A program made the position numbers and the translations under genes. Below are positions 1 to 11,251 of a DNA stretch of 64,000 nucleotides, in pieces. The first letter of the stretch is position 1. Each line of letters begins with the position of its first letter. This DNA is from Thermothelomyces thermophilus ATCC 42464 (lineage: Eukaryota > Ascomycota > Sordariomycetes > Sordariales > Chaetomiaceae), in NCBI RefSeq assembly GCF_000226095.1, contig NC_016472.1, positions 8,370,001 through 8,434,000 on the forward strand. The letters run 5' to 3'. A model generated the notes under the pieces. The model was given only the letters and a program-made list of their open reading frames with translations, was not told the DNA's origin and made no database searches.

Positions 1-317
1 TCTTCCTGTTGGCGGACAACCCGACGTCGAGCGCGAGCACGGTGCCGCGGCCGAGCAAGGTGCGCAAGATGTTTGCCATGCGGGCGTGCCGGAGCAGTAT
101 CATGATCGGCAAGGCGCTGTCACGGCGGCAGATGGAGACGGTGGTGCGGCACATGGGGGAGATGGAGAAGCCGTGGAACTGCCCGCACGGGCGGCCGACC
201 ATGAGGCATCTCTGTGGGCTCGGAGCATGGGACGGGAAGGGGTGGGTCGAAGAAGAGGAGCGGCGAACAGACTGGGCCGGGTGGGTGAGGGAGAAGAGAG
301 AGGAGCAGGATGAGTAG
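1..317 (+). CDS. PMS1: PMS1 mismatch-repair protein, C-terminal end only
   Basis: This is the last ~105 codons of a MutL homologue; the gene begins before the window and the frame is open from base 3. It carries the C-terminal block typical of yeast Pms1/human PMS2: A-C-R-S-S-I-M-I-G, then H-M-G-E-M with [13 protein letters not shown]. In the family the Cys-Pro-His-Gly-Arg-Pro stretch contributes to the metal site of the MutL-alpha endonuclease, which nicks the daughter strand during DNA mismatch repair as a dimer with Mlh1. The stop is TAG at 315-317, preceded by an acidic/basic tail. Identity to the PMS1/PMS2 branch rather than MLH1 or MLH3 rests on the spacing and wording of the CPHGRP region, which is close to the human PMS2 end. 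Confidence 0.93.
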   Translation, partial: FLLADNPTSSASTVPRPSKVRKMFAMRACRSSIMIGKALSRRQMETVVRHMGEMEKPWNCPHGRPTMRHLCGLGAWDGKGWVEEEERRTDWAGWVREKREEQDE

Positions 318-446
318 TAGTAGGGCACCTCGCACCCCGCACCCCGGGATCTGCTAGCATGCATATGTTGCCTTGCTCGGTTCTCCCTTAGAAAGATGTA
401 CTTGGGTAACCCTGCAATCTCAGGGGAGTGGCTGAACATGACAAAG

Positions 447-485
<39 letters not shown>

Positions 486-804
486 GACAACACCCACTAC
501 TACATTTCAGATTCTCCAGATCTAACGGACATAACACTTAGGCTGACATGGGATAACCGTACATTCATCCCATTATCGTTCCCAGTTTCTCAGCCCAGGG
601 GAAGAAGAAAAAAATCTAGAAAACCAAACCCCTAAAACTCCGAGCACGGGAAGACGGAGAAAAATATTGAACCGACCAACATGCGTTCCTTCCAAGATTT
701 CCCCCCCCATCCACCAGACAAAATGAGATCCCTCCACCTGAGCTCACCGTTCTACCCCCCCCCCCCCCCCCCAAAAAAAAAAAAATTCCTTGTTGCCCTC
801 GCCG
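318..804. other. Intergenic, convergent 3' ends, long T tract
   Basis: This gap separates the 3' ends of PMS1 and the membrane-protein gene. It holds an uninterrupted run of 36 T at 449-484 and a C-then-A homopolymer at about 757-785. No coding signal was seen; both transcripts probably end here. Confidence 0.6.
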
Positions 805-2907
805 TCAATTCAGAGCCGCGTACCTCGACCACCTGGCCCCCGCCATGCCTTCCTCGGCAACCTTGCCGCTCACGTTCCGGCTCCCGATGGCCCCGCCGCT
901 GCCCAAGTCGTAATCGTTCCCCGACGACACCACCCGGTTACACCGGGCATCTGCATCTTTCTCCTTCCCACCGCCGCCGCCGCCGCCGCCAACAAAGATG
1001 GGCGGGGTAGCGGCAATGAGCTCGCCGTAGGGCTTTGCGTAAAAGAAGTCGGCGTCGGGCTGGATGGAGCTGTCGCGGTTGCGCGGCTCCCATTCCCGTC
1101 GTCGTCGTCGTTGTCGTTCTTCTTTTTGTTGTTGTTGCTGTTGGTCGGTGATGTCCTGGCTGCCCGAGACGCGGCGGTCGTTGAGGGAGATGGTGGAGAG
1201 GACGGAGGCGCGCAGGCGGGAGAAGGGGGTCCGGGGCCGGCGCGGGGTGGCGGCGGCGCCTTCTTTCTTGGACGCCGGCTTGGAGGCGGGCGGAGTGCTG
1301 GTGGTGATGATCGGGTTGGAACGGAGGGGGTTGGGGTGACGGTTTTCGTCGGTCGTCGTCGTCGTCGTCTTCGTCGTCGGCCGAGGAGACGCGGTGTAGT
1401 TTGCCTCGTTCTCCGAGTCCGAAGAGTCGTCGTCGGAGACGTCGAGGGAGGCGTAGACGGCGCGGTTGCGCTGCTGGGTGCGGTTGATGAGCGATTCCGA
1501 GGCGTACCAGGTCTCGGTGAACTTGGCGGGGCGTGGCTGGTTCGTCTGGGCCGTCTGGGCCGTCTGGGCCGGGGAGACGGCCTCGGCGCGGTAGGAAGGG
1601 ACGGAGCCGGTGCTTGGGCGGGACGCGTGCGTGGAGGTGGGGCAGGAGGTGACGGAGGAGGAGCCCGTCTCGCCGAGGGGGATCTCGGTGTAGGAGGCGC
1701 GGTGCGAGGAGGGGGGGGCGGACATGCGCTTGAAGTCCCGCGAGGTGGTGGCTGAGCTTCGATTGCCGGCGGGGATCTGGTACTGGCGGCTGGGGAGGTT
1801 CAGGCGGGAGTTGTGGGAAGCCGAGGACGCGTCGGAGCCCTGGCGAGTGTGCATGAAGGGGATCGGGGGCGGACGGGAGCTGTCGTCGTCGTACAGGATC
1901 GTGCCGGGCTTCTCGTCCGAGTAGGTCGAATCAGTCGAGGTGGTGGCGACCGACGACTTGTTCCGCTTGTGGGCGCGCGAGGTGAGGTTGGCCTCCAGGG
2001 GGTTCATGTCTGGGGGCATCTTGGCGATGCGCAGGAACATGAGAGCCAACCACAGGGAGATGGCCAACGAGAGGAGGTGCAGGCCACCGGCGCCAACCAG
2101 GCCGTAGAAGATGGAGGGCACCATGTACTTCGTGACATCCGGGTCCGCGGGGCGATCTTCAGGCGCGGCCGTCTTCCATTCTTCATTCTTGTTCCTGGTC
2201 ATGACGGCGCCATAGGCGTACAGAGGAAGAACGCAGAAGTCGGAGATGCTGGAGAAGGCCTGGTACGCCGCCGAGGAGCCCGGCGTGCGGGCGCCCGCTG
2301 GCTGGAAATGGTGGAAGACGCTGTAGCCAGCATGGAGAATGACGAGGCCGAGCTGAAGAGATTCCCGTCAACCAGTCTGTCTTTTGGTTATGCGCAGCCA
2401 GGGCCGAACTGAGTTGCCCCGTGGATGTATGTGGTTCTCTCGGGAACCGGAAAGAGCTTACCGTCACGGCCATGATCCATCCCATCAGGCCCGCTACGGC
2501 CACGGCGGCGATGAGGCCGATGGCGGCAGTGATCTGGACGACCCTGAGACACACCTGCACAACGCGCATGGCCTTGATCCAGCCCGTGGTTCTGCGGCTC
2601 AGGGGGTGGAACTGAGACCGGCCGCTGGGCACCATGTGGGCACTGCTCGTTGTTGTTAGCCCGTGTCTCCGCTGAAACTTGGGTTGAGACCGGTTGAAAT
2701 TGGTATTGAAATGGAATGGGGGATCGAGGAAACTCCTTACTCGGGATGACGATTGAACGAGACAAGCGGGCCATTGGGTTTTGGCTTGGGCTTCTTGGAC
2801 TCATAGCTCGCCCGAGTCACTGCCTTGGGGTCGAATTTCGTGGGTGGAAATCGCTCGTCGTCCCTGTTGACGGGCTGGTACATGAAAGGCGGCCGAGAAG
2901 ACCCCAT
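805..2907 (-). CDS. Conserved fungal multipass membrane protein
   Basis: Three exons read on the minus strand: 2741-2907, 2462-2642 and 805-2352, joined by introns with GTAAGG/GTAAGC donors and CAG acceptors (first intron with a GCTAAC branch). They give 631 residues. A hydrophilic N-terminus (about 1-80, including K-P-N-G-P-L-V-S-F-N-R-H-P) precedes four hydrophobic segments at roughly 86-115, 117-132, 145-168 and 192-228. A long Ser/Thr/Pro-rich, presumably cytoplasmic tail follows, with a poly-Gln run and a short poly-Gly run near the end. The layout (short head, four membrane spans, long disordered tail) matches uncharacterised fungal membrane proteins; I know no function. The initiator at 2905-2907 was chosen because the conserved head lies in exon 1; starting at the Met at 2633-2635 would omit it. 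Confidence 0.85.
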
Positions 2908-3825
2908 CGTGGTCGATCGACTACACAGTAGAATATTCTCCCCTTTTTGTCTTTCTTTTTCTTCTTTCCCCTCCTTTCTCTTTTTTTTTTTCCCTCTTAT
3001 TTCATTGTTCGTCTTTCTTGGAATATGACGACCGGTTGACGTAAGAGCGCGAGAGCGCGGTGAGGAAGCAAGTCGTATTGCGGGAGCCTGGAATCTGTTC
3101 AACGTGGTGTTGGCAGGGCAACCGCTGCGTGTAAGCGCTGAGCCGCCTGCCGCCCGGGCGGGTGTTGAGGTGGCGCACACACCGCAAAGCAGGACCGCAG
3201 CGCCAAAGCACCCATGTAATTCCGTACTTCCGGGTTGACATAAGGTATGCATGTAATTCGGGCGGATTACATGACCCCTTGCGACATTAAAAGTGAAATG
3301 ATTGAAGTTAAATGCGCTCAAAATCCCTATTTATGGTACTCGCAGTCCGTACCTCAAATCTGCTAATTGACACCAGCAATCGAGCGCGACCTAGATCAGG
3401 TTGTTCTGATTTCCTGGACGGACTAAATGACTCTGGTCTACTGTGGGGAGTACAAAGTAATAACCATCCGTATTTGAACTCAGCACATACACAGTAAGTA
3501 CCTGAGGTTCCTTATCTGTAGTGTGTGTACGGATTACGCAGTAAGGTGTGCGGATTCCGGGCAGTTTATACTGCGAAGTGGAGCACCCGCACTCGGAGGT
3601 CCGCCGGCGATGGTGCGCTTCCCGAGCGCTGCGACCGGGTTCTCCCCCCCACTAAACCCGCTACCGTCAGCCTCTGTGACGGAGCGGATCCCGGTGTCCA
3701 ACTTTGACTCAAATCAGTGAACTTCATCAAGCATTCATCATGCAGTGAGCGCAGGACATCAACGTCTCCAATCTCTCAGCGTGCACACGATACGGGTCCC
3801 AAATCGACACCTGACACCTGTCATC
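2908..3825. promoter_or_regulatory. Divergent promoter region
   Basis: 918 bp between two divergently transcribed genes (membrane protein to the left, ARH1 to the right). It contains a pyrimidine-rich stretch near 2940-3000, next to the minus-strand start, and a TACGGA word at 3528-3533. No conserved coding was seen. Confidence 0.5.
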
Positions 3826-5562
3826 ATGGTGCTCGTTCGATTCGTCAGGGCTCGACCATGTGCGCCCTCGAGACGAGCGCTCAGCGCTTCGTCGTTTAGG
3901 CCCTTGCTCGGCGGCGGCGCACTCACCTCACGGAGCCTGTCGACGGCTCCGTCTACTACTCCGTGCACCCGCGATGGACGGCCCTTCCGGCTTGCTATCA
4001 TCGGCTCCGGGCCGGCCGGGTTCTACACCGCTTACAGGGCCATGTCCAGAATCCAAGGCACCAAGGTCGACATGTACGAGGCGCTGCCCGTTCCCTTTGG
4101 CTTGGTCAGGTTCGGCGTTGCCCCGGACCACCCCGAAGTGAAGGTACGTTTTCCCTACCACGCGCTTCCCTTCCGAATAGGCCATGGCGGCTGATTCACG
4201 AATTTTTTTTTTTTTCCCCTTCGTACCCGTCGCCCGCTGCAGAATTGTCAGGAGAAGTTCGAGGAGGTGGCTTCCTCTCCCGACTTTACCTTCATCGGAA
4301 ACGTCTCAGTCGGCACCAAGAGCGACCACCCAGACGGCGCCACCGTTCCGCTGGCAAGCATCCTCCGTCACTACAATGCCGTCGTCTTCTCGTACGGCGC
4401 TGCCAAGGACAGGACGCTCGGGGTGCCCGGAGAGGACCTCAAGGGCGTCTACTCGGCCCGCGAGTTCGTTGGCTGGTACAACGGCCTCCCGGAGCACGCC
4501 GACCTCGGCCCAGACCTCACCCGGGGTGACGAGGCTGTCATTATCGGGCAGGGAAACGTGGCCTTGGACGTGGCCCGCATGCTCCTCGAGGACGTCGACG
4601 TCCTCCGCAAGTCCGACATCGCAGAGCACGCCATCGAGACGCTGTCCAGGAGCAAGATCCGGCGCGTGCACATCGTCGGCCGCCGGGGCCCCATGCAGGC
4701 CGCCTTCACCATCAAGGAGATCCGCGAGCTGATGCGTCTCCCCTCGGTCGCCTTCCACCCTATCGACACCTCCCTCGTACCCCCGGACCTCAAGTCCCTG
4801 CCGCGCGCCCCCCGCCGGCTCATGGAGGTCCTCCTCAAGGGCTCCCCCACCCCACCCTCCAGCACCACCGCCTCGAACCAGAAGTCCTGGTCCCTCGATT
4901 TCCTTCTCTCCCCTGCCGCCTTCCTCCCCTCGCCCACCGACCCAGCCCGTCTCGCTGCCACGAAATTCACCCGCACCACCCTCTCCCCGTCCGCCTTTGA
5001 CCCCAACGCCTACGCCCTCCCGTCCTACCCGCCATCGCCGCCGGCCACGCTCCCCTCCGCGATCGCCTTCCGCTCCATCGGCTACCGCTCCACCCCGCTG
5101 CCCGAGTTCGCCCCGCTCGGAATCCCCTTCAACGACCGCTGGGGCGTCATCAGCAACGACGGCCGCGGCCGCGTCCGGCACGAGGAGCGCGGCCGGGACG
5201 CCGCCATGGAGATGGGCACCTTCCCGGGCCTCTACTGCGCCGGCTGGGTCAAGCGGGGCCCCACCGGCGTCATCGCGTCCACCATGGAGGACGCCTTCTC
5301 GACCGCCGACGCCCTCGCCGAGGACTGGCTGGCCCCCGGCGGCCGCGTGCCCTTCCTCAACGACGACCGGCCCGGCGGCGCCGTCGACCTCGGCGGCTGG
5401 GACGCCGTCAAGGCCGAGGTGCCACCCGACACTGTCGCCAGGGTCGTCCACTGGGACGGGTGGAGGAAGATCGACGCCGCCGAACGGGAGAGGGGCAAGA
5501 AGGTGGGCAAGGAGAGGGAGAAGTTTACGAGGACGCGGGACATGCTCGCCGTGCTGGCATGA
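3826..5562 (+). CDS. ARH1: Mitochondrial NADPH:adrenodoxin/ferredoxin oxidoreductase
   Basis: Two exons, 3826-4143 and 4243-5562, with a 99-bp intron (GTACGT...CTGCAG) containing a T run at 4203-4215. The product is 545 residues. Residues 1-50 are Arg/Ser/Ala-rich and look like a mitochondrial presequence. The FAD-binding motif I-I-G-S-G-P-A-G is at 58-65, the NADPH-binding G-Q-G-N-V-A-L-D-V-A at 208-217, and the C-terminal G-W-V-K-R-G-P-T-G-V-I signature at 440-450. The family passes electrons from NADPH to ferredoxin (Yah1) in the mitochondrial matrix for Fe-S cluster and heme A synthesis. It is longer than yeast Arh1 (about 490 residues) because of a Pro/Ser-rich insert around residues 300-355. 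It converges with the ETF alpha gene, with 283 bp between the stops. Confidence 0.93.
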
Positions 5563-5845
5563 TTGGGGCGCACTGCGTACTGTATATTCCCCGATTGAGA
5601 GAGAAAGTGTGTGGGAGAGGGAGATAAAAAAAACGGGCAACAGGGAGAGAGAGAGAGGGAGAAAGAAGGCGAGAGAGTAGCGAGCGTACGAGAGTGTGCG
5701 CACGCGCAATTGTACAGCTGTGCGCTTGGATATGCATGTACCAGTGTGAGTGGGCGTCTCACCAGCATTGGTTGAAAAATTTGTACATTGTACTGTAAAA
5801 AAAGAAAATAACAACAAACGGGAACCGGGAACCAAATCTTCAACT

Positions 5846-6904
5846 CTATGCCTTCTTCAGCTTCTCCGTCAGCTCGGGCACCTTCTCGAACAGATCCCCC
5901 ACCAACCCGACATCCGCCACCTGGAAAATCGGCGCATCCGGGTCCTTGTTGATCGCCGCAATCACCTTGCTGTCCTTCATGCCCGCCAGATGCTGGATCG
6001 CCCCCGAGATGCCCACGGCCATGTACAGCTCCGGCGCCACCACCTTGCCCGTCTGCCCGACCTGCAGGCTGTTGTCCGCATACCCGCTGTCCACCGCGGC
6101 GCGGGAGGCGCCGACCGCAGCCCCCAGCGAGTCGGCCAGCGGCATCATGATCCTGTCAAAGTCCTCCTTGGACTTGAGCCCGCGCCCGCCCGACACCACC
6201 TTGCTCGCCGTCGCCAGGTCCGGCCGGTCCGACTTGGCCAGATCCTCCGACACCCACTCGGTCGCGCTCTCCGCCTTGGGATCCACGCCCTCCTCGACCG
6301 CGGCCGACCCGCTCCCGACCTTGGCGGCGGGGAATGCGGTGCCGCGGACCGTGATCACCTTGACCGCGTCCGACGACTCGACCGTGGCGATCGCGTTGCC
6401 GGCATAGATGGGGCGCACAAACGTCTTGTCGTTCTCGATCGCCGTGATGTCCGAGATCTGCTGCGAGTCGAGCAGCGCCGCCAAGCGGGGCATGACATTC
6501 TTGCCAAAGGCCGTGTTGCCCGCGACCACGTGCGTGTAGCCGCCCTTCTTGATGTTCTCGACCAGCAGCGGCGCGTAGTTCTCCGGCAGGCCCTTGTCGT
6601 ACGCCCCGTTGTCCACCGCGATGATCTTCTCGACGCCCTCCACCTTGGCCGCCTCCTCCGCCACCGGCTTGATGTTGCTGCCCGCGACGAAGCCGTGGAC
6701 CGACCCGCCCAGCTTCTGCGCCGCGCTGATGGCGCTCAGCGAGCCCGTGTTGAGCTTGCCGTCACGCTGCTCGAGAATGGCGAGAGCCGAGAGTAGGCGG
6801 CGCAGGGCGGCGGGGGACCCGGCGGCGAAGGCGGGAGTCGTCGTCGCATTCCGGAGTGTCGGGCGGGCGAGGGCCGAGAACACCCGGCGGCCGGCCGAAA
6901 TCAT
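5846..6904 (-). CDS. AIM45: Electron transfer flavoprotein alpha subunit
   Basis: A single exon of 352 residues. The N-terminus (about 1-35) is basic and Ala/Ser-rich, as expected of a mitochondrial presequence. The N-terminal domain follows, then the C-terminal FAD domain with G-G-R-G-L-K-S, G-Q-T-G-K-V-V-A-P-E-L-Y, the family signature A-V-G-I-S-G-A-I-Q-H-L-A-G, and A-I-N-K-D-P-D-A-P-I-F. ETF accepts electrons from matrix acyl-CoA and other dehydrogenases and hands them to ETF-ubiquinone oxidoreductase; the alpha subunit carries most FAD contacts and pairs with a beta subunit not present here. Length and motif order are normal and nothing looks damaged. The start is the first Met of the frame. 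Confidence 0.95.
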   Translation of the reverse strand: MISAGRRVFSALARPTLRNATTTPAFAAGSPAALRRLLSALAILEQRDGKLNTGSLSAISAAQKLGGSVHGFVAGSNIKPVAEEAAKVEGVEKIIAVDNGAYDKGLPENYAPLLVENIKKGGYTHVVAGNTAFGKNVMPRLAALLDSQQISDITAIENDKTFVRPIYAGNAIATVESSDAVKVITVRGTAFPAAKVGSGSAAVEEGVDPKAESATEWVSEDLAKSDRPDLATASKVVSGGRGLKSKEDFDRIMMPLADSLGAAVGASRAAVDSGYADNSLQVGQTGKVVAPELYMAVGISGAIQHLAGMKDSKVIAAINKDPDAPIFQVADVGLVGDLFEKVPELTEKLKKA

Positions 6905-7623
6905 GGTTCCCGGTGTAAGGTAAGGTTAGTGGTGGTTGATTAACTATTTTAGGGATTGGATGGAAGTAGCTGGCCGGCAGGCTGATCGTGCGTGTGTGTG
7001 ATCGTCAGAGATCACTGCAGGGAAAAGAGACACAACAGGAACGGGACCGAGTGAACGGTTTAATCCGCGCTTTCCCAGACCCCCAGATCTGACGGACTTC
7101 AATTCGAGTGCGGATTGAAGCGGCCCGAGGTTAGCTTCGGCCAGGCCCACCAGAGAGCCACTTACCCCGGAACTGGCCTTGCGTCAAAAAAAGCCGTCCG
7201 AAACCGGGCGCAGGCGCACGTTCGTGGCGGTGCGCAATCTCACCAGCCCCCCGTGGGAACCTCTGTGGCGCAGCAGCCAAAGGATGTGGCTGGCTGTGTT
7301 TAGTCACGTGATTCCAGTGCTTCAGAAAGAATGAATGGCCCGTGCACGGGGACTTCTCGCCTTGGCTTGTCGCGAACAATTCTCCAACGCGACCCATCAC
7401 GAACCGACCCCTCGCAGCCATCGCCAAAACAGCCATCTGTGCCGACAAACATCGGGGCTCCATCCGCATACTGTCCGCACGTCCCTCGCACTTGCACCTT
7501 CCAAGTCGATACGCGCGCCCCTTGCCATCGGCCCTGATTGGCAGCTCACAAATCTGCTTTTGGCCGGTTCCAGCACTTCCCGACTCCCGACGTCGACAGC
7601 TTCATCACTTCCCCGTCGTCGCG
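6905..7623. promoter_or_regulatory. Divergent promoter region
   Basis: 719 bp between the divergent ETF alpha and SWIRM-protein genes. Small open frames here have no family features. The stretch 7330-7620, just before the plus-strand start, is pyrimidine-rich and may be 5' leader. Confidence 0.5.
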
Positions 7624-9880
7624 ATGGATGAAAGTACGGCTAGCTACGGCACGCCAACGAACGGCGCGTCGCCGAGCGCCAACCCGATCCTAGCGCAACC
7701 GCCTCTTCCTGATGCCAATGAGCAGAACGAAGGTATGCCGCACCCATACTATCATAGGCCTTGGCAAGTTCGTTCCTGCAACACTGCTAACCCGGGCATT
7801 GCATTCATTCAGACGTGCAAATGGGCGAGGACCCTGCGATCAAGCAAGACAGCACGACTCCCGCGCCCGGCGCCTCATCAGACAACCCCCTCGACGCCCC
7901 CGAAGGCCCACCTGCCGAAACGACTGGACAGGACGAGGAGATGGGTGACGCGCCAAAGAACGAGCCCGTGCAGGCTGAAGCCTCCGGTCAGGACGGTTCT
8001 TCTGGCGAGACCAAGACGAAGGAGCACGTCGAGAACGCTGCGAGGCAGCACTTGATCTCTCAGACACATGCCATTGTGCTTCCGAGCTACAGCACCTGGT
8101 TCGACATGAACACCATCCACAACATCGAGCGGAAAGCATTGCCCGAGTTCTTCAACAACCGGAACCGGAGCAAGACTCCTGCAGTGTACAAGGACTACCG
8201 CGACTTCATGATTAATGCCTACCGCCTGAATCCGGTCGAATACCTGACCGTCACCGCCTGCCGGCGCAACCTCGCCGGTGATGTGTGCGCCATCATGCGC
8301 GTACATGCTTTCCTGGAGCAGTGGGGCCTTATCAACTACCAAGTAAGTTGGATGAGTAACCCCAGTTTTTTTTTTTTTTTTTCCCCTTTATTCTCTCCCC
8401 TTTCTTTTCTGGTGTTCAATGCTAAACGGCCGTTCAGGTCGATGCTGATCAGCGGCCATCCCACATTGGCCCGCCCTTTACCGGTCACTTCAAGATCATC
8501 TGCGACACCCCTCGCGGCCTCCAGCCCTGGCAACCAGCCGCCGACCCCGTCGTCACCGAGGGCAAGCCGAACAAAGATACCGATGCCAAGGCTTCTGCCA
8601 CCCCGGCACCCAAGACTGAGCTCAATCTGGAAGTCGGCCGCAACATCTACGAGGCGAATGCCAAGCATAACAAGCTCAACAAGAGCGACGGCAAGACCAA
8701 CGGGGAAACGCCGACGACTAATGGTGTGTCGGGCACCGACGAGCTCCCCAAGGCTCCAATCGCAAAGGTCAACTGCTTCAACTGCGGCACCGACTGCACC
8801 CGCATCTACTATCACAGTTCGCAATCCGACCCGAATAACAAGGCAAAATACGACCTGTGCCCGAGCTGCTACCTCGAAGGACGTCTGCCGGGCAACCAGA
8901 CGAGCGCCCACTACACCCGCATGGAGAACCCCACGTACTCGTCCATTCTCGATAGGGACGCACCGTGGAGCGACGCCGAGATTCTCCGACTTCTCGAGGC
9001 GCTCGAGCGCTACGATGAGGACTGGGGCGAGATCGCCGATTACGTGGGCACCCGAACACGCGAGGAGTGCGTGCTCCAGTTCCTGCAGCTCGACATTGAG
9101 GACAAGTACCTTGAGTCCGAGAGGCTGGATGCCCCGATCGGGCTCCAGATGCTGGGCAGCCATGGCGGTCAGCTTCCGTTCAGCCAGACGGACAACCCGG
9201 TCATGTCGGTGGTCGGCTTCCTCGCCAGCCTGGCGGATCCTGCTAGCACGGCGGCCGCCGCTAACAAGTCGGCCGAGATCCTGAAACAGAACCTCCGGAA
9301 CAAGCTCGAGGGCGGCTCGCAAGGCGATGGCCAGGCTAACGGCAAGGGCAAGGAAAAGGACGGCAGCGACTCGATGGATGTCGACGCCAGGCAAGAGACG
9401 ACAACGACGACCACGACGACCACGGCTACAACCACAACCACAACCACAACCACCACGTCCACCACGTCCTCGTTGGCGAACATCCCGCTCGCCGCCGTGG
9501 GCGCCCGGGCCGGCGGCCTCGCGTCCCACGAGGAGCGCGAGATGACGCGGCTGGTGTCGGCGGCGGTCAACGTCACGCTGGAGAAGATGGAGCTCAAGCT
9601 CAAGTACTTTAACGAGATGGAGGCGATCCTGCAGGCGGAGCGCCGCGAGCTGGAGCGCGCCCGCCAGCAGCTGTTCCTCGACCGTCTCGCCTTCAAGCGC
9701 CGCGTGCGCGAGGTCCAGGAGGCCCTCAAGCAGGCCGTCGCGGCCGGCGGTGAGCAGGGCGCGCGCATGGCCCAGGAGATCTCCACCGACATTCCGCGCA
9801 TGAGCTTCCACGCCCCGCCTGCCCCGGGGGCCGTGCAGCCGTTGAGTGCCGAGGGGCCAACCAAGAGCTATGAGGCCTAA
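7624..9880 (+). CDS. RSC8: SWI/SNF-RSC chromatin remodelling subunit (SWIRM, ZZ, SANT)
   Basis: Three exons, 7624-7732, 7813-8342 and 8438-9880, give 693 residues; both introns have GTATGC/GTAAGT donors and CAG acceptors, and the second contains a T run at 8366-8382. Domain order: an acidic, Pro-rich head; a SWIRM domain at about 118-214 (P-S-Y-S-T-W-F-D-M onward); a ZZ-type zinc finger at about 324-365 (C-F-N-C ... C-P-S-C); a SANT/Myb-like domain at about 388-432 starting P-W-S-D-A-E; a Thr-only tract near 530; and a C-terminal helical, Glu/Arg-rich coiled coil. This is the Swi3/Rsc8 (Ssr1/Ssr2) scaffold, which dimerises through the C-terminal coil and holds the remodelling ATPase complex. 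Which of the two fungal paralogues this is was not resolved; the ZZ finger favours Rsc8. Confidence 0.92.
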
Positions 9881-10535
9881 GCTCCGTTTTTTTTCTTGAA
9901 GGTGGTGATGATGCCCATTCTCTTCGTCGGGTTCGTTTGGCTTCATATTTCTTTTTTTCGGCGTCAGGGGTTGGGAGGGATGGATGGGGGTAACTCTTGG
10001 TCAGATGCTGTATGAACAGACAAGAAGTCATCCTTTTGTTTTTCCTCTTTGGGATGTATTAAACCAAGATCGTGAGTGAAGTGGAATCGGGGCTAGAACA
10101 TGACTTGGTCAACAGGCCTAAATTGCTGAACTGAAGGGCGAGAAGTCTGTTATACTAGTCCCCAGTAACTCATCTTTTTTGCTTTTTTTTTTTCTTTTTT
10201 TTGTCGTTTTAAGTTCTACCCCCTGTGTTCTTTGTCCGTCAACGTTTTAGGGGCGGGGTTGTGCTCCGTAAGCCGCCTTGTGAACGCAAGAAACCAGCCT
10301 CAGCGAACTTTGCGCGAACTTGCAGGCGCGCCGAGGGATTAGCACCCTACAGGCGCAGACTGCTTGCATGTGCAGCATACCAAGTGGTTGATTATCTTCT
10401 GACCCGTCCTCCTGTGCTCCTGGTTTGTTCGGAAAGCGGTATCAAAACGTTCATATCAAATAGGTTCATTTCAGAAGGCCCGAGGAAGACCAAAAAAAAG
10501 CCGAATCAACAAACTAGTTAAATAAAAAGCAACAA
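9881..10535. other. Intergenic 3' flank
   Basis: 655 bp downstream of the SWIRM gene, with T-rich runs near 9946-9960 and 10180-10205. No gene-like signal was seen. Confidence 0.5.
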
Positions 10536-10632
10536 TGACGGAAGTGGGGTTCGAACCCACGCTCTCTCTCGAGAAGAGGAGATTTAAGAAAATACTTAAA
10601 TCCTCCGCCTTAGACCACTCGGCCATTCCGCC
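10536..10632 (-). tRNA. tRNA-Leu(UAA) with 13-nt intron
   Basis: Read on the minus strand, the acceptor arms GGCGGAA and TTCCGTC pair over 7 bp (one G-T), followed by discriminator A at 10536. A D-arm with GGCCGAGTGGTC (A box), a 5-bp anticodon stem GAGGA/TCCTC, a long class II variable arm and a perfect T arm GTGGG-TTCGAAC-CCCAC (B box) are all present. The loop reads TTTAAG, so the anticodon is TAA at 10596-10598. A 13-nt intron at 10582-10594 sits after position 37 and contains CTTAAAT, which can pair with the anticodon loop as in other pre-tRNA-Leu species. It looks intact. Confidence 0.93.
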
Positions 10633-11251
10633 CTTATCTTAGGGAATTCCCGTCCATGATCCTATCAGAAGCAGTTGCTCGACTGCCCACGATATCCGCT
10701 AATCCGAAAAAGCGCCATCGCCATCCTTTTGATAGATGCACTGCAACGAATCATGCACACATTATGGATCCCTACGTTGAACCCGATCGTGGAAGCGCAT
10801 GAAGTGTACGTGTTAGTGGAATCAGGAGAAGTAGCGACGCTCGCGACGTGTGCCACGACGCGGGCCGCAGCATCTGGTTGGCGTCACAAGGTTGGGTCTC
10901 GACTGCCACACGGTCACGACACCAACAGTCGAAAGGCGACGTCTCAAGCATGTGAAGGCCGCGCTCTGGCCATCAAGAGTTAGTATCCATTTTGGTAACC
11001 CGCTAAGCGAAGCACCGGCAGATGTTAGTTGTGTAGCGTGGGAGTGGTCTCGGCAACAAGGGGTGGCCGGCCGCCGATAACATGGGGTAAATGTGCCTAA
11101 AGTGGTGCGGCTGACTCCGCACTTGGTTGAGTGTCTGATCTTTTTACAAAATAGCACATCCGGATCCAAAGCTCTTTCTTTCCCCTCCCTTGTACCCGAC
11201 TTTGCTCCTCTCACCCGCCGCCCGCTTTTGCTGCCACACGCATCCGGTCGC
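10633..11251. other. Intergenic
   Basis: 619 bp between the tRNA 5' flank and the 3' end of the CAP gene. Several short open frames have no recognisable features. Nothing further was seen. Confidence 0.5.

Noticed and set aside
4306-5835. 509-codon minus-strand ORF
   Set aside because: Antisense shadow of ARH1; Gly/Val/Glu-rich with no motifs.
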